A stretch of DNA of 64,000 bases from a virus, in IMG/VR virus record IMGVR_UViG_3300041956_000313, positions 1-64,000 of that record. One strand, written 5' to 3'. The notes beneath the pieces are model-generated. The model searched no databases, was not told the origin of the DNA, and saw only the letters and a program-made list of their open reading frames with translations. Both the position numbers and the translations under genes were made by a program. This document shows, one piece after another, positions 24,742-32,708 of the stretch. The stretch's first letter is position 1. Every line of letters starts with the position of its first letter.

Positions 24742-24942
24742 ATGAAAATCGTAGTACGGGAAGTGCCGAGCACAGCAGGCGCTTACTTGTTTCGTTACGA
24801 GAGTGAAGCCGTGCCGCGCAAAGGCGAGATAGTCGAGTTTCAAGAACTGCAGTATCGCGTGCATGAAGTTCTTTGGGTAGCGAAGTCTTCCACAGAAACT
24901 CAAGTACATGTGGAAGTGCTCGTCGAGCAGATGCATTGCTGA
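24742..24942 (+). CDS. Small-barrel paralogue A
   Basis: 66 residues, predicted beta-rich (MKIVVREV, AVPRKGEIVEFQELQYRV, VLWVAKSS, HVEVLVE). Related in sequence and order of motifs to the products at 25164 and 25349. Follows the TerS-like gene by 19 bases. Function unknown. Confidence 0.65.
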   Translation: MKIVVREVPSTAGAYLFRYESEAVPRKGEIVEFQELQYRVHEVLWVAKSSTETQVHVEVLVEQMHC

Positions 24943-24956
24943 GTGCGAGAGCGTGC

Positions 24957-25157
24957 ATGAGCAACAATACCCACAGTGATTACGTAGATTGCGAAGCGTG
25001 TGAAGGTACAGGCCGCAGATACCGGCTCATGCCGACGTATCACACAGTGACGTCGCTTGTGGATGTGACGACACGTGAAGTGCGTGGTATAGATGAACTC
25101 GTCGATGTCGGTGAGTGCCTAGTCTGCGGAGGCAGCGGATTTCTTCCGAAAGAGTGA
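24957..25157 (+). CDS. DnaJ-type zinc-finger protein
   Basis: 66 residues. Two CxxCxGxG motifs (CEACEGTG near 12 and CLVCGGSG near 54) as in the DnaJ cysteine-rich domain, which would bind one zinc. There is no J-domain. Possibly a small redox or chaperone-like adaptor. It separates two of the small-barrel paralogues. Confidence 0.7.
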   Translation: MSNNTHSDYVDCEACEGTGRRYRLMPTYHTVTSLVDVTTREVRGIDELVDVGECLVCGGSGFLPKE

Positions 25158-25163
25158 GGCAAA

Positions 25164-25355
25164 ATGAAAGTCAGAATCACGAGACCGTCGAGGCAGGGCG
25201 GCACAGATGTCGTGTGCTCATTCGAGAGTGACGTTCTGCCGCAAGTAGGCGACGAAGTAGCTTTCAAAGATGGCACGCGGTACGAGGTGAAGCGTGTCGT
25301 GTGGGTGATCAACAGCAAGAACGAAGCGCACGTCGAGGTGTTCACGTCATGGTGA
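25164..25355 (+). CDS. Small-barrel paralogue B
   Basis: 63 residues: MKVRITRPSR, VLPQVGDEVAFKDGTRYEV, RVVWVINSKNEAHVEVF. The 'P..GdeV.f....Y.V..V.Wv......HVEV' pattern matches paralogue A. Overlaps paralogue C at its stop. Confidence 0.65.
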   Translation: MKVRITRPSRQGGTDVVCSFESDVLPQVGDEVAFKDGTRYEVKRVVWVINSKNEAHVEVFTSW

Positions 25356-25597
25356 TAGAAATCATTCAGTCGTGGCCGGCTGCTGCGAATGTGAAACTGT
25401 TGTTCACAGTAGAGACTGCCGAAGGCAATGTGCCGCGTGTCGGTGAGTTCGTCGAGAATCCGGACGAACCTGAGGCGCAGTTGAAAGTGACGCGTGTGCA
25501 TTGGATGCTGCGTACGCAGTTCCGCAGTGCCCGCCGTCAGTTCTATATCTGGCGCACGGTTGCTGTTTACGTCGTCGACGTATCAGGTGCAATGTGA
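25349..25597 (+). CDS. Small-barrel paralogue C
   Basis: 82 residues from ATG 25349: VKLLFTVETAEGNVPRVGEFV, LKVTRVHWMLR, then a longer C-terminal strand (RTVAVYVVDVSG). Same motif order as A and B but more diverged and longer. Coupled to the next gene by GTGA. Confidence 0.6.
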   Translation: MVIEIIQSWPAAANVKLLFTVETAEGNVPRVGEFVENPDEPEAQLKVTRVHWMLRTQFRSARRQFYIWRTVAVYVVDVSGAM

Positions 25598-25977
25598 AGC
25601 GCGTGACGACACAGGAAGTGATTGAGCTGATCAAGACGGCACCGGAGAAGTTGCACTTTCGAATTGCAGGGCGTGCCGGCTGGTACCGACTGTGCGAGTG
25701 TGCCGTATGCCACGAGACATTCTGGAAGAGCGGCGGATTGCATGCGTCTGGCAAACTGCGTGACGTGCGCAGCGGCAGTGTCTACTGCAGTGAAGAGTGT
25801 CAGGTGATATTGCAGAGAGCAGAACAGAGCGCGGCAAGCGCGCTGGCAGAAGAACTACAAGGCAAAGCACGGTCATTCTTACTTCAAGAAGTTCAGCCGT
25901 TCCGGCCGCAAAGAGCTTCTCTTGCAGAAGCTGCAGGAGACTTACTCAGCAGCGCAACGAGTGAGAGCACGACATGA
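25594..25977 (+). CDS. Zinc-binding protein, unrecognised
   Basis: 127 residues from GTG 25594 overlapping the previous stop. A CAVCHETFWKSG knuckle and a VYCSEECQV knuckle about 30 residues later could form one zinc site. The remainder is a long helix (EQSAASALAEELQGKARSF). Confidence 0.6.
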   Translation: MKRVTTQEVIELIKTAPEKLHFRIAGRAGWYRLCECAVCHETFWKSGGLHASGKLRDVRSGSVYCSEECQVILQRAEQSAASALAEELQGKARSFLLQEVQPFRPQRASLAEAAGDLLSSATSESTT

Positions 25978-26084
25978 GCGTCAGTGACTTCGTGCTCGTG
26001 CTGATGCTGCTCGGAGTGACAGCACTGCTGACATGGGTTTTCGAATACTGTGAGGATGACGACGATGACAGACACACCTGGTAA
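25974..26084 (+). CDS. 36-residue membrane peptide
   Basis: ATGA overlap with the previous gene. One hydrophobic helix (residues about 5-23, DFVLVLMLLGVTALLTWVF) and an acidic C-terminus (CEDDDDD). Overlaps the start of the next gene by 20 bases. Function unknown. Confidence 0.45.
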   Translation: MSVSDFVLVLMLLGVTALLTWVFEYCEDDDDDRHTW

Positions 26085-26448
26085 GACGACGCGTCGTGGT
26101 CTATTAGCGGCGTTGCTAGCACTGCCTGTGATAGCTCGGGCGGTGAAGATCGAGCCGTCTGCGTGGGACACAGACGCCTATTCAGGTGAGTACTGGTTGC
26201 AGGCTCGCACGCAGCTTGCACCAGACGCCTGGACGAACTTCAACGGACCGTGCTGGGCGATAGAGCCTGACGGTGCGTATATGTGCTTCGACGGTGAGAG
26301 ACTGAAACTCGAACCGGTCGAATACACACGACACACGGAGCTCGCGCTCGAATGGGAAGCACCGCATACCGTGCGGTACTACAAAGACCGCGAGCTGTTG
26401 CATACACATCATGTGAGGAAATATGGAACGACACGGCTGGATGAGTGA
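26065..26448 (+). CDS. Exported protein with twin-arginine-like signal
   Basis: 127 residues from ATG 26065 (GAGG). N-terminus TPGKTTRRGLLAALLALPVI with ARA after it is a signal sequence with an RR pair and a likely cleavage after ARA. The mature part (~100 residues) is beta-rich with many Trp/Tyr (GEYWLQARTQL, WTNFNGPCWAIEPDG). It would act in the periplasm or membrane. No family recognised. Confidence 0.6.
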   Translation: MTDTPGKTTRRGLLAALLALPVIARAVKIEPSAWDTDAYSGEYWLQARTQLAPDAWTNFNGPCWAIEPDGAYMCFDGERLKLEPVEYTRHTELALEWEAPHTVRYYKDRELLHTHHVRKYGTTRLDE

Positions 26449-26608
26449 CGAGGAAAGAAAGCGGCCCAAGCAGCAAGCTGCGGCACTCTCGCAGGCACTG
26501 CACGAGTTCGAGAAAGATCAGGTACTCGGAGACATTGAATGGCCGCCGCGTGTCATCGAGGAAAGGAGCTGCCGTTACCTAGCCGGCGCGGTGCGCCCGG
26601 ATGATTAA
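26423..26608 (+). CDS. Small helical protein, unrecognised
   Basis: 61 residues, GAGG ribosome site. Charged and helical (MSDEERKRPKQQAAALSQAL). Overlaps both neighbours by short distances. Confidence 0.5.
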   Translation: MERHGWMSDEERKRPKQQAAALSQALHEFEKDQVLGDIEWPPRVIEERSCRYLAGAVRPDD

Positions 26609-27014
26609 GTTGCCCATGCATCTAGCGCGTGAGCCAGAAGTGCCGTACGAAGGCAAACTCAGTGCGCCGCTGAGCCGTGCACAAGAGGTGCGCACAGTAC
26701 GCTACTTGCACGAGTTTTGGCGTAAAGAGTACGTGTGGGACTTTCCTTCTATTGAGGACAAGCGAGTGAAAGAGAACGCGAAGCAGTGTGGCAGATGCAT
26801 GTTCTACGAAATCAAGATCGGCGGAGCGACGTGCACGAATGCAACCGTGAACGCGAAGTGGCCGCCGTTTCTTGCCGAGGGTGAGTTCATTACCTGCATC
26901 ACCGAACGCGGTGACATCGCCCGGCCGTGCGGCACGCAGGGCAAGTTGTTCGTGGCAGCGGATGCCGAGACGATGAAGAGCCGCACCAGCAATTACTTCA
27001 GGCCGCCTCGATGA
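26601..27014 (+). CDS. Cysteine-containing protein, unrecognised
   Basis: 137 residues. N-terminal linear segment, then CGRCMFYEI, ATCTNATV, FITCITE and RPCGTQG; four spaced cysteines suggest a metal or disulfide site. Coupled to the next gene by ATGA. Confidence 0.65.
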   Translation: MIKLPMHLAREPEVPYEGKLSAPLSRAQEVRTVRYLHEFWRKEYVWDFPSIEDKRVKENAKQCGRCMFYEIKIGGATCTNATVNAKWPPFLAEGEFITCITERGDIARPCGTQGKLFVAADAETMKSRTSNYFRPPR

Positions 27015-27643
27015 GATGTGCAGACGGCTGCACGTTCGTAGGACATCACTGCTTCAGCCGTCTTTATCCTGACATCGTGCTGAAGCCGGACTTTTGCATC
27101 AACTGCGGTGAGCCGCGCGCGAGGAAGAACATGAAGACTGCATTGATCGAGTGCGAGACGAAAGAGGAACTCATCGACGCGTGGCTGCGCCGCTGGGTCG
27201 ACATGTCCGGCTACTGCCCGAAGAATCAATGCTGCGGCATTGTCGATGTGGGTGGATCGGTGCACGACATGACGTGCATCACGTGTGGGCAGCCGGTGAT
27301 GCGCGACGAGAACAACCACACGCAACTCGCAGCCTGTCCCGAGTGCAAGCTCGGGCACGTCGACGGTGTGCTGATGCATGCACCGACCTGCAAGCGCATA
27401 GGCTTGCTGGTAGGCATTCACTGCAACGACACGTCAGTCACTCGCCGCGTCGACATTCAGACTTACATCTGGATAGAGTCCGATGGCAAGCATGAGTGGC
27501 GCAGGGCGGTACTAGAGCGCGTGCCGCTGGGCGGCATTGTCTGTCATCCGGAGCTCGGTGAGGACGAGGTGCTCTGTCGCAGAGACGACGGTACCCGCTG
27601 CATCGTGCCGGCGCACAAGCTCGAAAAGGTCGCACAGCAGTGA
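27011..27643 (+). CDS. Multi-zinc-ribbon protein
   Basis: 210 residues. At least three CxxC pairs: FCINCGEPR, MTCITCGQPV and ACPECKLGH, plus MRCADGC at the start, giving one or two zinc ribbons. A C-terminal beta domain follows (RRVDIQTYIWIESDGKHEW), with VLCRRDDGTRCIVPAHKLE resembling a small barrel. Role unknown; zinc ribbons in neighbours suggest nucleic-acid or protein binding. Confidence 0.65.
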   Translation: MRCADGCTFVGHHCFSRLYPDIVLKPDFCINCGEPRARKNMKTALIECETKEELIDAWLRRWVDMSGYCPKNQCCGIVDVGGSVHDMTCITCGQPVMRDENNHTQLAACPECKLGHVDGVLMHAPTCKRIGLLVGIHCNDTSVTRRVDIQTYIWIESDGKHEWRRAVLERVPLGGIVCHPELGEDEVLCRRDDGTRCIVPAHKLEKVAQQ

Positions 27644-28047
27644 GCGAGTCGTACACCTGCAGCAACTGCAACGGCTTCTTTACCAAAACGCGCTCGGATG
27701 CAGAAGCGCGCGCCGAGCAGCACGAGAAGTTTCCGCAGGCACGTGATGAAGACTGTGAACTCGTCTGCGACGCCTGTTTCAAGATCATCGCGTGTGAAGA
27801 TGACAAGCTGCACGTCACGTTCATCGACGGCAAGCCGCACATGTGGATGCTCGTCGACGGCAGGCCGACCTGGCGCGAGTGCTATATCTTTGAGGTTAGC
27901 TTGCCGTGGGGCACGATACTCGTCCGCCCACCTGAGCCGATACTTGCGGAGAATGAGCAGCTCGTCTATCTCGACGGCAAGCAGATGCCCATCATCGTGT
28001 CATCCGTACAGATGCAGCGCACGGTTCCTAAACTCACTAAAACCTGA
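27640..28047 (+). CDS. Zinc-ribbon protein, unrecognised
   Basis: 135 residues from GTG overlapping the previous stop. N-terminal ribbon YTCSNCNGFF and LVCDACFKII, then a beta-rich C-terminal half (KLHVTFIDGKPHMWMLVDG). 10 bases before the exported discoidin-like gene. Confidence 0.65.
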   Translation: MSESYTCSNCNGFFTKTRSDAEARAEQHEKFPQARDEDCELVCDACFKIIACEDDKLHVTFIDGKPHMWMLVDGRPTWRECYIFEVSLPWGTILVRPPEPILAENEQLVYLDGKQMPIIVSSVQMQRTVPKLTKT

Positions 28048-28057
28048 GGAGTGGTTC

Positions 28058-29188
28058 ATGGCTCGATTCTTAGACTGGATACTAGGCAGTTGGAAACGCT
28101 TTGCGGTGCTGATGTTGATATTGGTGTCTATTGCTGTCACGTCTGCAGTGTTCGCAGCGAATCTCACGGGCACATACTCGGCCTCGAACACACCGAAGTC
28201 GAATGAAGGGCCGGCGCAAGCATTCGACGGCAACACGAACACGAAGTGGCTGGGCGGTGTCACCGCGAGCACGTGGCTGCAGGTGCAGCTCGCGAGTCCG
28301 GCCGCGGTCTCGGCCTACAGCATCACGAGTGCCAACGATGCGCCGGAGCGTGATCCGAAGAACGTCGTGCTCGAAGGCTCGAATGACGGCACGGTCTGGC
28401 AAGCTATCAACACGCGCACGTTTGCCTTCACTGCACGCTTTCAGAAGATGACACAGACGTTCACGCAACCTAGCCAGAGCTACACGCGCTATCGCTTGCG
28501 CATCGTCGCGAACAACGGCAGCCGCGAGGTAATTGCCTCCGGCACTACCGGACTCGTGCAGTTGTCCGAGTTCGAGCTCGTGAAGGCAGAGACACCGACG
28601 ATACCGACGCCGAACCCGCCGACTGATCCGGTGTATTCCGGCAGCCGACAGGTAAACTGGACGCCGCCGATGCAGAACACGGACGGCACGCCGGCAGTCG
28701 TCTCGGGCTTCAAGGTGTACTACGGTGAAGGCTCACCGGACAACATCAACCGTGTCGTCACTGTGCCCAATCCGGCTGCGACGTCGACGGTGATCGGTGA
28801 CTTGACGAACGGTACGTGGTACTTTCGCGTGACGGTCTACACGACCGTCACAGTGAACGGTGCAACGGTCACCTCCGAGAGCATGCCCTCTCAAGTCGTG
28901 AGTGGTGTAGTCACCGGTTCCGTCGTCGTCAATCCGACTCCGCCCACCGGACCGAAAGTGGTAGCGGTCGTCGACGGGCTCAACATGTCACCGGTGTACG
29001 GCATCAGCTCTGCGGGCGCACGGCAGGAAACGGTACTCGGCTTCGTACCAATTGGTAAGCTCTGCACCGGCAGTCCGGTCTTCACGTACCGCGGCCGCTC
29101 GTACTACCGCTACAACGTCACGGCAGACGTCGTGCCGTGGCAGAGTACGGTCACACAGAACTCTGCGGTGGCTTGCGCTGCTGAGTGA
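28058..29188 (+). CDS. Exported protein with discoidin (F5/8 C) and fibronectin III domains
   Basis: 376 residues from ATG 28058 (GGAG). Residues 1-33 are a signal peptide or anchor (WKRFAVLMLILVSIAVTSAV, then FAA). Residues about 36-180 fit an F5/8 type C fold: AFDGNTNTKWLGG, TWLQVQLASPAAVSAYSI, NDGTVWQAINTRTF, LVQLSEFEL. An FnIII domain (about 195-290, GFKVYYGEGSP ... NGTWYFRVTVY) and a short C-terminal domain with two Cys follow. These domains bind carbohydrate or protein. The signal sequence makes it an exported rather than virion protein. Followed by a highly structured non-coding region. Confidence 0.75.
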   Translation: MARFLDWILGSWKRFAVLMLILVSIAVTSAVFAANLTGTYSASNTPKSNEGPAQAFDGNTNTKWLGGVTASTWLQVQLASPAAVSAYSITSANDAPERDPKNVVLEGSNDGTVWQAINTRTFAFTARFQKMTQTFTQPSQSYTRYRLRIVANNGSREVIASGTTGLVQLSEFELVKAETPTIPTPNPPTDPVYSGSRQVNWTPPMQNTDGTPAVVSGFKVYYGEGSPDNINRVVTVPNPAATSTVIGDLTNGTWYFRVTVYTTVTVNGATVTSESMPSQVVSGVVTGSVVVNPTPPTGPKVVAVVDGLNMSPVYGISSAGARQETVLGFVPIGKLCTGSPVFTYRGRSYYRYNVTADVVPWQSTVTQNSAVACAAE

Positions 29189-29194
29189 CGGATT

Positions 29195-29352
29195 CCGGAC
29201 TTCGTGTCTGCTCGTGTCTCCCACCTTCGGCATTCTTTGAGTGCCGTTGTTCTTGCAGACACGGAGTCCGGTGCTGAAGGTCCCGGCCCCGCTCGTCGGG
29301 TCTGACGCTAGTTTCTAGGACTGAAGCTAGAGTCGAAGCGAGCGGGGCTGGG
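29195..29352. ncRNA. Structured non-coding segment with two long stem-loops
   Basis: 29195-29211 pairs with 29255-29271 over 17 positions (one G-U), enclosing an inner hairpin CGGCA/TGCCG (29228-29232, 29242-29246). 29282-29295 pairs with 29339-29352 over 14 positions (one G-U), enclosing further short CTAG pairings. A third hairpin CGTCCG/CGGACG is at 29421-29442. There is no T-run, so these are not ordinary terminators. No open reading frame of note occupies 29189-29473. It may be a small RNA or a structured untranslated region; strand is not fixed by the symmetry. Confidence 0.5.
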
Positions 29353-29473
29353 TTTGATTCTCGTACGACCGCACACCAGAGTCTGTGAGCGACGATCGTA
29401 CTCCCACCCCATGCGAGCCCCGTCCGTATATCTGATCGGACGAACCAACACAGCAGATAACGAGGTAATTGAT

Positions 29474-29755
29474 ATGCCGAAACCGGTCGAGTTCAAGGAG
29501 CCGTCGTTCAGAGAACGTCTCATCCAGAAGAAAGAGCGTGGTTATCGGCAATACAACGCGCGCTATGCCCGCGGCTACAAGAAGGCACGGCAGCAGCGTG
29601 TGCGCCGGCATGATCGGCCGCAGGGCGGACCGTACAAAGTACGACTGGTGACGCGCAAAGAGGCTGCGCTCTTTCGCTCACTGTCGTACATCGACGTGCC
29701 GCTGACCGACTCGAAGCGCTCTTTCCTCGACATCTTCCGGAGCTCGCCACGATGA
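29474..29755 (+). CDS. Small basic protein
   Basis: 93 residues from ATG 29474 (GAGG). Very basic middle (RGYRQYNARYARGYKKARQQ), likely nucleic-acid binding. Coupled to the next gene by ATGA. Confidence 0.65.
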   Translation: MPKPVEFKEPSFRERLIQKKERGYRQYNARYARGYKKARQQRVRRHDRPQGGPYKVRLVTRKEAALFRSLSYIDVPLTDSKRSFLDIFRSSPR

Positions 29756-29988
29756 GTAAGCAGCCGATGCGCGTGATGATCGGGCCGGGGCAGACTCTCG
29801 AAGTCAGCCTCTGTGACGAGTCTGGCGAGGAAATCGACGGCACGATTGAGGTGAAGTTCGGTGCGCAAGCACTCACCGTCGAGACGACCCGGCCGGACTC
29901 GTTCGGCCGCAAGGGAATCTTGTATGAGGAAAAGTTTGGAAAGGTCGGCAAGAACATGCGGCCGCTGATCAAGAGTAAGAGGAGCTGA
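29752..29988 (+). CDS. Small unrecognised protein
   Basis: 78 residues, beta-rich (RVMIGPGQTLEVSLCDESG, GTIEVKFGAQALTVETT) with a basic tail. Precedes the SLOG gene by 2 bases. Confidence 0.65.
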   Translation: MSKQPMRVMIGPGQTLEVSLCDESGEEIDGTIEVKFGAQALTVETTRPDSFGRKGILYEEKFGKVGKNMRPLIKSKRS

Positions 29989-29990
29989 CA

Positions 29991-30422
29991 ATGCCGATGA
30001 AGATCGGTTTCACAGGCACACGAGTCGGCATGACGCCGAAGCAGGAGAAGGAAATAGCACACCTGCTGCGAGCTCAGTCAGAGCTGCACCACGGTGACTG
30101 CAGCGGTGCCGACTATCAGGCGCATCTCATTGCTCTGCGCTTGAACGTGCCGAAGATCGTCATCCACCCGCCGACTGATGACAAGCTGCGTGCTCACTGC
30201 GAGCGCTACAAAGTCGAGAACACTTCGGTAGTGGTGAAACCGGCCGCGGATTTTCTCGTGCGCGATAAGGACATCGTGCTGGCATGTGAGATGCTCATCG
30301 CTGCACCGTCGACGTTCAAAGAGAAGCGTCGTTCAGGCACGTGGACGACACTGCGCTATGCACGTGAGGCCGGCTGTCCGTGGGTGCTCGTATATCCGGA
30401 CGGACGCACGGCACATTCATAG
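29991..30422 (+). CDS. SLOG-superfamily Rossmann nucleotide-binding protein
   Basis: 143 residues. MKIGFTGTRVGMTPKQ is the first strand and loop of the SLOG (DprA/LOG-like) fold, followed by HGDCSGADYQAHLIA, HPP, a late LIAAPSTF, and SGTWTTLRYAREAGCPWV, which supply the conserved nucleotide pocket. Relatives bind or cleave nucleotides (DprA binds DNA; LOG enzymes hydrolyse nucleoside monophosphates). In a phage it could salvage or remove nucleotide signals; this is inference. Confidence 0.7.
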   Translation: MPMKIGFTGTRVGMTPKQEKEIAHLLRAQSELHHGDCSGADYQAHLIALRLNVPKIVIHPPTDDKLRAHCERYKVENTSVVVKPAADFLVRDKDIVLACEMLIAAPSTFKEKRRSGTWTTLRYAREAGCPWVLVYPDGRTAHS

Positions 30423-30430
30423 GAGGAGAG

Positions 30431-31477
30431 ATGACGACGATGCCCAGCGGATTCGCCGCACATCAGTGTGATTCGAAGGGACCGTGGCAGACGAAGCGTT
30501 ACTGGATAGACGGCAGCTTCGCTTTCACGAATCATGCTACTTGTTCGGTGTGCGGCGCGCCCATGCCGAACCTCACGACCTACTTGACAGGAAAAACAAT
30601 GCCCACGATACAGAACGACCCCGACAACTCGAAGTATCCGCACATCGCTTCGAACGGTGACCCAGTCATCGACATCTTGATGGACTTGATAGTCAAGCTG
30701 CGCATGCGTTCTGATGAGCAGATGCGTGACAAGATCGAGCTGAAGAACGCGCTGACCGACCTGAACACGGCTCTGGAAGATGCCAAGAAGCTGCTCACAC
30801 AGCGTGACGAAGCGCGGCAGACTGCCACGATGTGGGAGAAGTCCGCAACTCAGTACTACAACACCTATGTCGAATACCAGAATCGTCTCAAGGCGATCGG
30901 TGAAGCGATCGGTGAAGAGGCCTATACGTGTGATGACGGCACACGTGTGCCTATCAGTGAAGGACCGTTGCTCGGCAAAGTCACCGAGCTTGCTGTCAAG
31001 CGCATCAAGGCACTGCACATGTTCACGTCGAATCGTGATCCGCTCGACTTTGCGTTTGATGTCATCAGGCGCGAACTCGAAACGGATGAGAAGAAGCGCG
31101 CGATGCTACTGGCTCAGTTGCGACAGTGGTTCATGCCGCTGGCTAGCAAGTACATTGGTGCCTGTGCACGTTGGGCCAGTGCGTGTGAGGGCCGCGTCTC
31201 GGAGTCCGCTGTCGACAGCGGTGGGCATGTAATGTGGCCGCTGACGGCGGAAGCTGAGCACATCCGTGACAAGGGCGTTGCGGAGCTGCTGACTATTCTG
31301 TTCAATTTTCAGAGTGATGCTGTGTCATCTCAGTCGAGCTGTGACAGCCAGAGCACACCACCTGCTCATCGACCTGAGTGGACTGACTGGCTCAGAGACG
31401 CAATCGTGCGTGATGTGTCTGAGCGCGTCAGGCGAGCTCTAGATCGCGACTCGGCAGCCAAGACGCCGAAGCGGTAA
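30431..31477 (+). CDS. Unrecognised protein with N-terminal CxxC motif
   Basis: 348 residues from ATG 30431 with a strong AGGAGGAG site. N-terminal 60 residues include ATCSVCGAPMP. Then a long helical region (DKIELKNALTDLNTALEDAK) likely forming a coiled coil, and a C-terminal helical part. Coupled by TAATG to the next gene. No family recognised. Confidence 0.72.
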   Translation: MTTMPSGFAAHQCDSKGPWQTKRYWIDGSFAFTNHATCSVCGAPMPNLTTYLTGKTMPTIQNDPDNSKYPHIASNGDPVIDILMDLIVKLRMRSDEQMRDKIELKNALTDLNTALEDAKKLLTQRDEARQTATMWEKSATQYYNTYVEYQNRLKAIGEAIGEEAYTCDDGTRVPISEGPLLGKVTELAVKRIKALHMFTSNRDPLDFAFDVIRRELETDEKKRAMLLAQLRQWFMPLASKYIGACARWASACEGRVSESAVDSGGHVMWPLTAEAEHIRDKGVAELLTILFNFQSDAVSSQSSCDSQSTPPAHRPEWTDWLRDAIVRDVSERVRRALDRDSAAKTPKR

Positions 31478-31725
31478 TGACTAAATCCGAGCGAGAGCAA
31501 CTCAAGAAGGAGCGAGCTCTCGCTCGGATGATCTTTGGTCACAAGAACGTAGGGAAGCGGCAAACCGAAAGCATCAACGCTCGTTGTGAAGCACCGCGTG
31601 ACATTGAGGTGTTGCGTACAGTTGTTGACATGAACGGCGGCAACGCTTTTCTCGCGGCTGCATTCGGACAAATCAACGGTGAGGAATACTTGCTCATAAC
31701 CAGTGCAGCAGACACAGAGGAGTGA
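31477..31725 (+). CDS. Small unrecognised protein
   Basis: 82 residues. Basic N-terminus (SEREQLKKERALARMIFG), then GGNAFLAAAFGQINGEEYLL. Overlaps both neighbours (TAATG, GTGA). Confidence 0.65.
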   Translation: MTKSEREQLKKERALARMIFGHKNVGKRQTESINARCEAPRDIEVLRTVVDMNGGNAFLAAAFGQINGEEYLLITSAADTEE

Positions 31726-31865
31726 CGATTGCAGACGAGGAGCAGGGGTACGTGGTGCGCTATGTCGATGAGTCTGCTGTCGTCAAGGGACAACGGCTTA
31801 AGTGCTGGCCGACCGAAATTTTGCGCGGCAAAGTCGAAATCATCGACCCGGAGAAGAAGTCATGA
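31722..31865 (+). CDS. Small unrecognised protein (47 residues)
   Basis: GTG 31722 overlaps the previous stop (GTGA) and the stop overlaps the next start (ATGA), so translation is likely. Beta-type sequence: EQGYVVRYVDESAVVKGQRL, then KCWPTEILRGKVEIID. Confidence 0.55.
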   Translation: MTIADEEQGYVVRYVDESAVVKGQRLKCWPTEILRGKVEIIDPEKKS

Positions 31866-32128
31866 AAACAATTCCTGTTTTGGTGCTTGCGAGCATCGTT
31901 GACCCGAACGTCACAGACCCCGAGCATGAGCTGACTGTGCCGGTAGTGCATCTCGTGCGCGGTGCGCGTACCGGCAAGGCCGCACGGGTCACGCACACGA
32001 TTGCCATCTGCGGCCGCAAGAAGAGTGCTAACCGCATCTGGAAGGCAGAAGCAGAGTACACCCGAGACACGTACGATGACGTGACGTGTGACCGCTGCAA
32101 AGAGCGCGGCCCACGCGTGCGGCTCTGA
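31862..32128 (+). CDS. Small protein with CxxC pair
   Basis: 88 residues from ATG 31862. Ends in CDRCKERG, with a beta-rich first half (TIPVLVLASIVDPNV). One lone zinc half-site plus IAICGRK upstream may complete it. Coupled by TGATG to the RMF-like gene. Confidence 0.65.
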   Translation: MKTIPVLVLASIVDPNVTDPEHELTVPVVHLVRGARTGKAARVTHTIAICGRKKSANRIWKAEAEYTRDTYDDVTCDRCKERGPRVRL

Positions 32129-32328
32129 TGAACAAGGCACTGCTCGGAGCGATGCGCAAAGGCGCACGCGCTGCGACCCTCAATCAGCCGCGTGAAGCTC
32201 CGTACGGGGACATCCGTCAGTATGACGGCAAGCTCACGTGGTCACGAGCTTTCATCGTAGCGTGGCTAAACGGCTATGACGAAATCATGAAGCAGCGTGC
32301 AGCCAAGAAGCGGAGGGCAAAGAAGTGA
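32128..32328 (+). CDS. RMF-like small protein
   Basis: 66 residues. The pattern AMRKGARAATLNQPREAPYG, then WSRAFIVAWLNGYDEIM resembles ribosome modulation factor and its phage/plasmid relatives ('A...G......PY.......W..GW'). RMF dimerises ribosomes in stationary phase; a phage version might alter translation. The similarity is short, so this is tentative. Confidence 0.45.
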   Translation: MNKALLGAMRKGARAATLNQPREAPYGDIRQYDGKLTWSRAFIVAWLNGYDEIMKQRAAKKRRAKK

Positions 32329-32666
32329 ACGAGAAATTAGCGAAAATCGGCCGGCTGGCACTCCGTGTCGAGAACGAACGCTGGGTAGCGTACTACGCGC
32401 TCGAAGGCACGATGAAGGGCGCCGTCTGGCTAGGCGCGATCAAACTTAGCGCAGTCAGTGAGGGCATCAAGGGCGGCAAAGAGCGAGGTCTAGCGTTCCG
32501 TACGCTCATGCAAGAGCTCGTGGCCGATATTCTCGAAGAGCAGCTAGGTGTGCGGCCGTCGTGGCCCGACCAACCTAAGCCCGCCCCGGAGCACGAACGT
32601 GGCGCAGCGGGCGCCACAGAAGGTATTACGCGTCATGCCGGCATCACCGGATTAGACGAGCACTGA
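32325..32666 (+). CDS. Unrecognised protein
   Basis: 113 residues, GTG start overlapping the previous stop. N-terminal alpha-beta part (RVENERWVAYYALEGTMKG), helix (RGLAFRTLMQELVADILEEQ), and a Pro/Gly-rich tail. Confidence 0.6.
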   Translation: MNEKLAKIGRLALRVENERWVAYYALEGTMKGAVWLGAIKLSAVSEGIKGGKERGLAFRTLMQELVADILEEQLGVRPSWPDQPKPAPEHERGAAGATEGITRHAGITGLDEH

Positions 32667-32708
32667 CGCACTCGCATATCATCCTTTTTGATTCACAGGA
32701 GACTGACG

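Noticed and set aside
29282-29380. Possible tRNA or tmRNA 3' half (GGGTTTGATTC followed by ACCA-like end)
   Set aside because: The T-arm stem pairs poorly, position 56 is not C, and no matching 7-bp acceptor strand is present upstream.
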